A DNA stretch of 64,000 nucleotides from Ruminiclostridium josui JCM 17888. GTDB lineage: Bacteria > Bacillota > Clostridia > Acetivibrionales > DSM-1351. The notes under the pieces are model-generated. The model ran no database searches and was not told the DNA's origin. It saw only the letters and a program-made list of their open reading frames with translations. Positions within the stretch are counted from its first letter, which is position 1; each line of letters opens with the position of its first letter. Positions 62,629-64,000 of the stretch are shown here, piece after piece. The stretch covers positions 2,910,001 through 2,974,000 of the forward strand of contig NZ_JAGE01000001.1 in assembly GCF_000526495.1 (NCBI RefSeq), written 5' to 3'. The position numbers were made by a program, and so were the translations under genes.

Positions 62629-64000
62629 ATGAACTGGAAAAATTTAATTATAAGTCTTACTCTGGCAGGCAGTTTAATTTTCACCATGAGTTCCTGTACT
62701 TCAAAGCCTGTAAGCAGCGATGTTTCAGAAAAAACTATAGAAGTAGAGGAGAATATGTCTAAGAATTTGAAAATTGAAAATGAACTAAGTGATGAAATCC
62801 ACATAGACCAGTTGGGCTACAAGACACTTGCAAAAAAAATAGCTGTAATTAAGGGGCAATATAAAAAGTTTCAGGTGATTAACAGTAAAACAGGTGTGGC
62901 AGTTTTAACAGGAGATTTGACAGGTAATCTAAAAGATGAATCCAGTGGAGATACTGTATGTTATGCAGACTTTAGTAAAATTACAGTACCCGGTAAGTAC
63001 TTTATGTCCATATCTGGATTAGGTAAATCTTACGATTTTTTAATAGATGACAGTGTATATACAAAGATTAACGATGCAATGCAAAAAGCGCTATATTATC
63101 AACGGTGTGGAATGGCTTTGACAACCGAATATGCAGGCGAATACAGTCATGCAGATTGCCATAAAGCTTTATCCAAATTATATAGCGATGAGACGAAAAA
63201 GATTGATGTAAGCGGAGGCTGGCATGATGCAGGAGATTACGGAAAATACGTTGTACCTGCATCTGTTACAGCAGCAGGCTTACTTTTGGCATATGAATTT
63301 TATCCACAAGCTTTTACAGATGCAACACGTATTCCTGAAAGCGGAAATGGGATACCTGATATTCTTGATGAAGCAAAATATGGAATACAATGGATTCTAA
63401 AAATGCAGGACAGCGAGTCAGGGGGAGTATATCACAAGGTTACTTCAAGGGGATTTCCCGAAATAACAACAATGCCTGACAAAGATGTTGACGATCAGCT
63501 TGTAATGCCTATATCCACTACTGCTACTGCGGATTTTGCAGCAGTTACGGCAATGGCTTCAAGAATATATATGACTATAGATCCGGCATTTGCTCAAAAC
63601 TGTCTGCAAGCATCCAAAAAAGCCTGGGAATGGCTTGAGAATAACAAGAATTTCGTGGAGTTCAAGAACCCATCGGATGTTGCAACTGGCGAGTATGGAG
63701 ACAGCTCGGGAAAAGATGAGAAGGCCTGGGCAGCAGCAGAGCTTTTCAGAGCCACAGGAAATGAGAAGTACAATAAATATTTTGTAGACAATTATCAAGT
63801 TGAAGGCTTTGGACTTGGATGGCAGAATGTAAGCGGATTTGCTGCAATTGCATATCTGTTCTCAGATGTATCTGGAACAGATCAGGAAAAAGTGGATGAA
63901 ATCAAAAAGTCGTGGTTGGCCAAAGCTGATATGTTTACTTCTACAGGGCAAAAAGACGGATATCTGGTTGCAATGCACAAAATGGAGTATAACTGGGGAA
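62629..64000 (+). CDS. GH9 cellulase-type lipoprotein (partial, runs off the window)
   Basis: The open frame runs 457 codons to the window end without a stop. The N-terminus is a lipoprotein signal (IISLTLAGSLIFTMSSC, lipobox cysteine about residue 24). Next come an acidic linker, an N-terminal Ig-like domain starting IHIDQLGYKTLAKK (about 60-150) and the GH9 domain, with the catalytic-base region GGWHDAGDYGKYVVP (about residue 203) and PDILDEAKYGIQWILKMQD. The proton-donor glutamate would lie beyond the window. No dockerin has appeared so far. As a lipoprotein it would act at the cell surface on cello- or xylogluco-oligosaccharides, by analogy with similar enzymes. AAAGAG lies before the ATG. 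Confidence 0.9.
   Translation, partial: MNWKNLIISLTLAGSLIFTMSSCTSKPVSSDVSEKTIEVEENMSKNLKIENELSDEIHIDQLGYKTLAKKIAVIKGQYKKFQVINSKTGVAVLTGDLTGNLKDESSGDTVCYADFSKITVPGKYFMSISGLGKSYDFLIDDSVYTKINDAMQKALYYQRCGMALTTEYAGEYSHADCHKALSKLYSDETKKIDVSGGWHDAGDYGKYVVPASVTAAGLLLAYEFYPQAFTDATRIPESGNGIPDILDEAKYGIQWILKMQDSESGGVYHKVTSRGFPEITTMPDKDVDDQLVMPISTTATADFAAVTAMASRIYMTIDPAFAQNCLQASKKAWEWLENNKNFVEFKNPSDVATGEYGDSSGKDEKAWAAAELFRATGNEKYNKYFVDNYQVEGFGLGWQNVSGFAAIAYLFSDVSGTDQEKVDEIKKSWLAKADMFTSTGQKDGYLVAMHKMEYNWG

Overview
The window looks like chromosome of an anaerobic, spore-forming, plant-polysaccharide-degrading clostridium, most likely a Ruminiclostridium (cellulolytic cluster III) species. The reasons are the AT-rich DNA, the strong AGGAGG ribosome-binding sites, the sporulation genes (spoIIA operon, spoVACDE), a secreted pectinase carrying a type I dockerin (a cellulosome component), and a lipoprotein GH9 cellulase running off the right edge. 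The genus is an inference from gene content; no database was searched.

Layout. 1-4.1 kb: the sporulation switch spoIIAA-spoIIAB-sigF, a small membrane protein, then spoVAC-spoVAD-spoVAE. 4.2-8.6 kb: cheX, trmL, a PepT-like peptidase, a DUF2156 protein and gap. 8.9-11.3 kb: three exported or membrane proteins of unknown function, two of them with strong hairpins in their 5' leaders. 11.4-17.9 kb: fabV, then galT-galK-secA2, apparently one transcription unit. 18.0-26.8 kb: a complete peptide-signalling and export locus. It has a LytTR response regulator and AgrC-like kinase, a double-glycine precursor peptide, three small accessory proteins, a C39-peptidase ABC exporter, a long HlyD-type adaptor and a secreted TolC-like helical protein. 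26.8-28.4 kb: an intact IS256-type element inserted at the convergence point with the next operon. 28.4-32.7 kb (minus strand): a second export locus of a secreted 161-residue protein, two FtsX/MacB-like permeases, an ATPase and a membrane-anchored protein. 33.0-41.1 kb: lower glycolysis with a continuous Pgk-TpiA fusion, gpmI and eno, interrupted by small regulatory and membrane genes. 41.1-50.2 kb: a candidate structured RNA, secG, an HD protein, a polysaccharide deacetylase, an OmpR-type two-component system with a lipoprotein, rnr, a DUF523 protein and an HPr-like protein lacking the catalytic histidine. 50.6-54 kb: a PL1-dockerin-PL9 pectinase and a frameshifted glycosyltransferase. 54-61 kb: mtaB, ireB-ruvX-DUF1292, a chemoreceptor and a DUF6323/DUF6179 pair. 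61-64 kb: a serine hydrolase gene with an in-frame stop and the partial GH9 lipoprotein.

How it works together. The order gap ... pgk-tpi ... gpmI ... eno ... secG ... rnr matches the usual Firmicute glycolysis-secG-rnr neighbourhood, but here it is spread over about 42 kb with accessory cassettes in the gaps. The accessory DNA is dominated by export: two peptide/protein export loci, an accessory SecA, and secreted proteins of unknown function. The most promising less-described system is the 18.0-26.8 kb locus, which pairs a double-glycine peptide and its sensor with a three-part exporter that includes a TolC-like protein in what should be a single-membrane bacterium.
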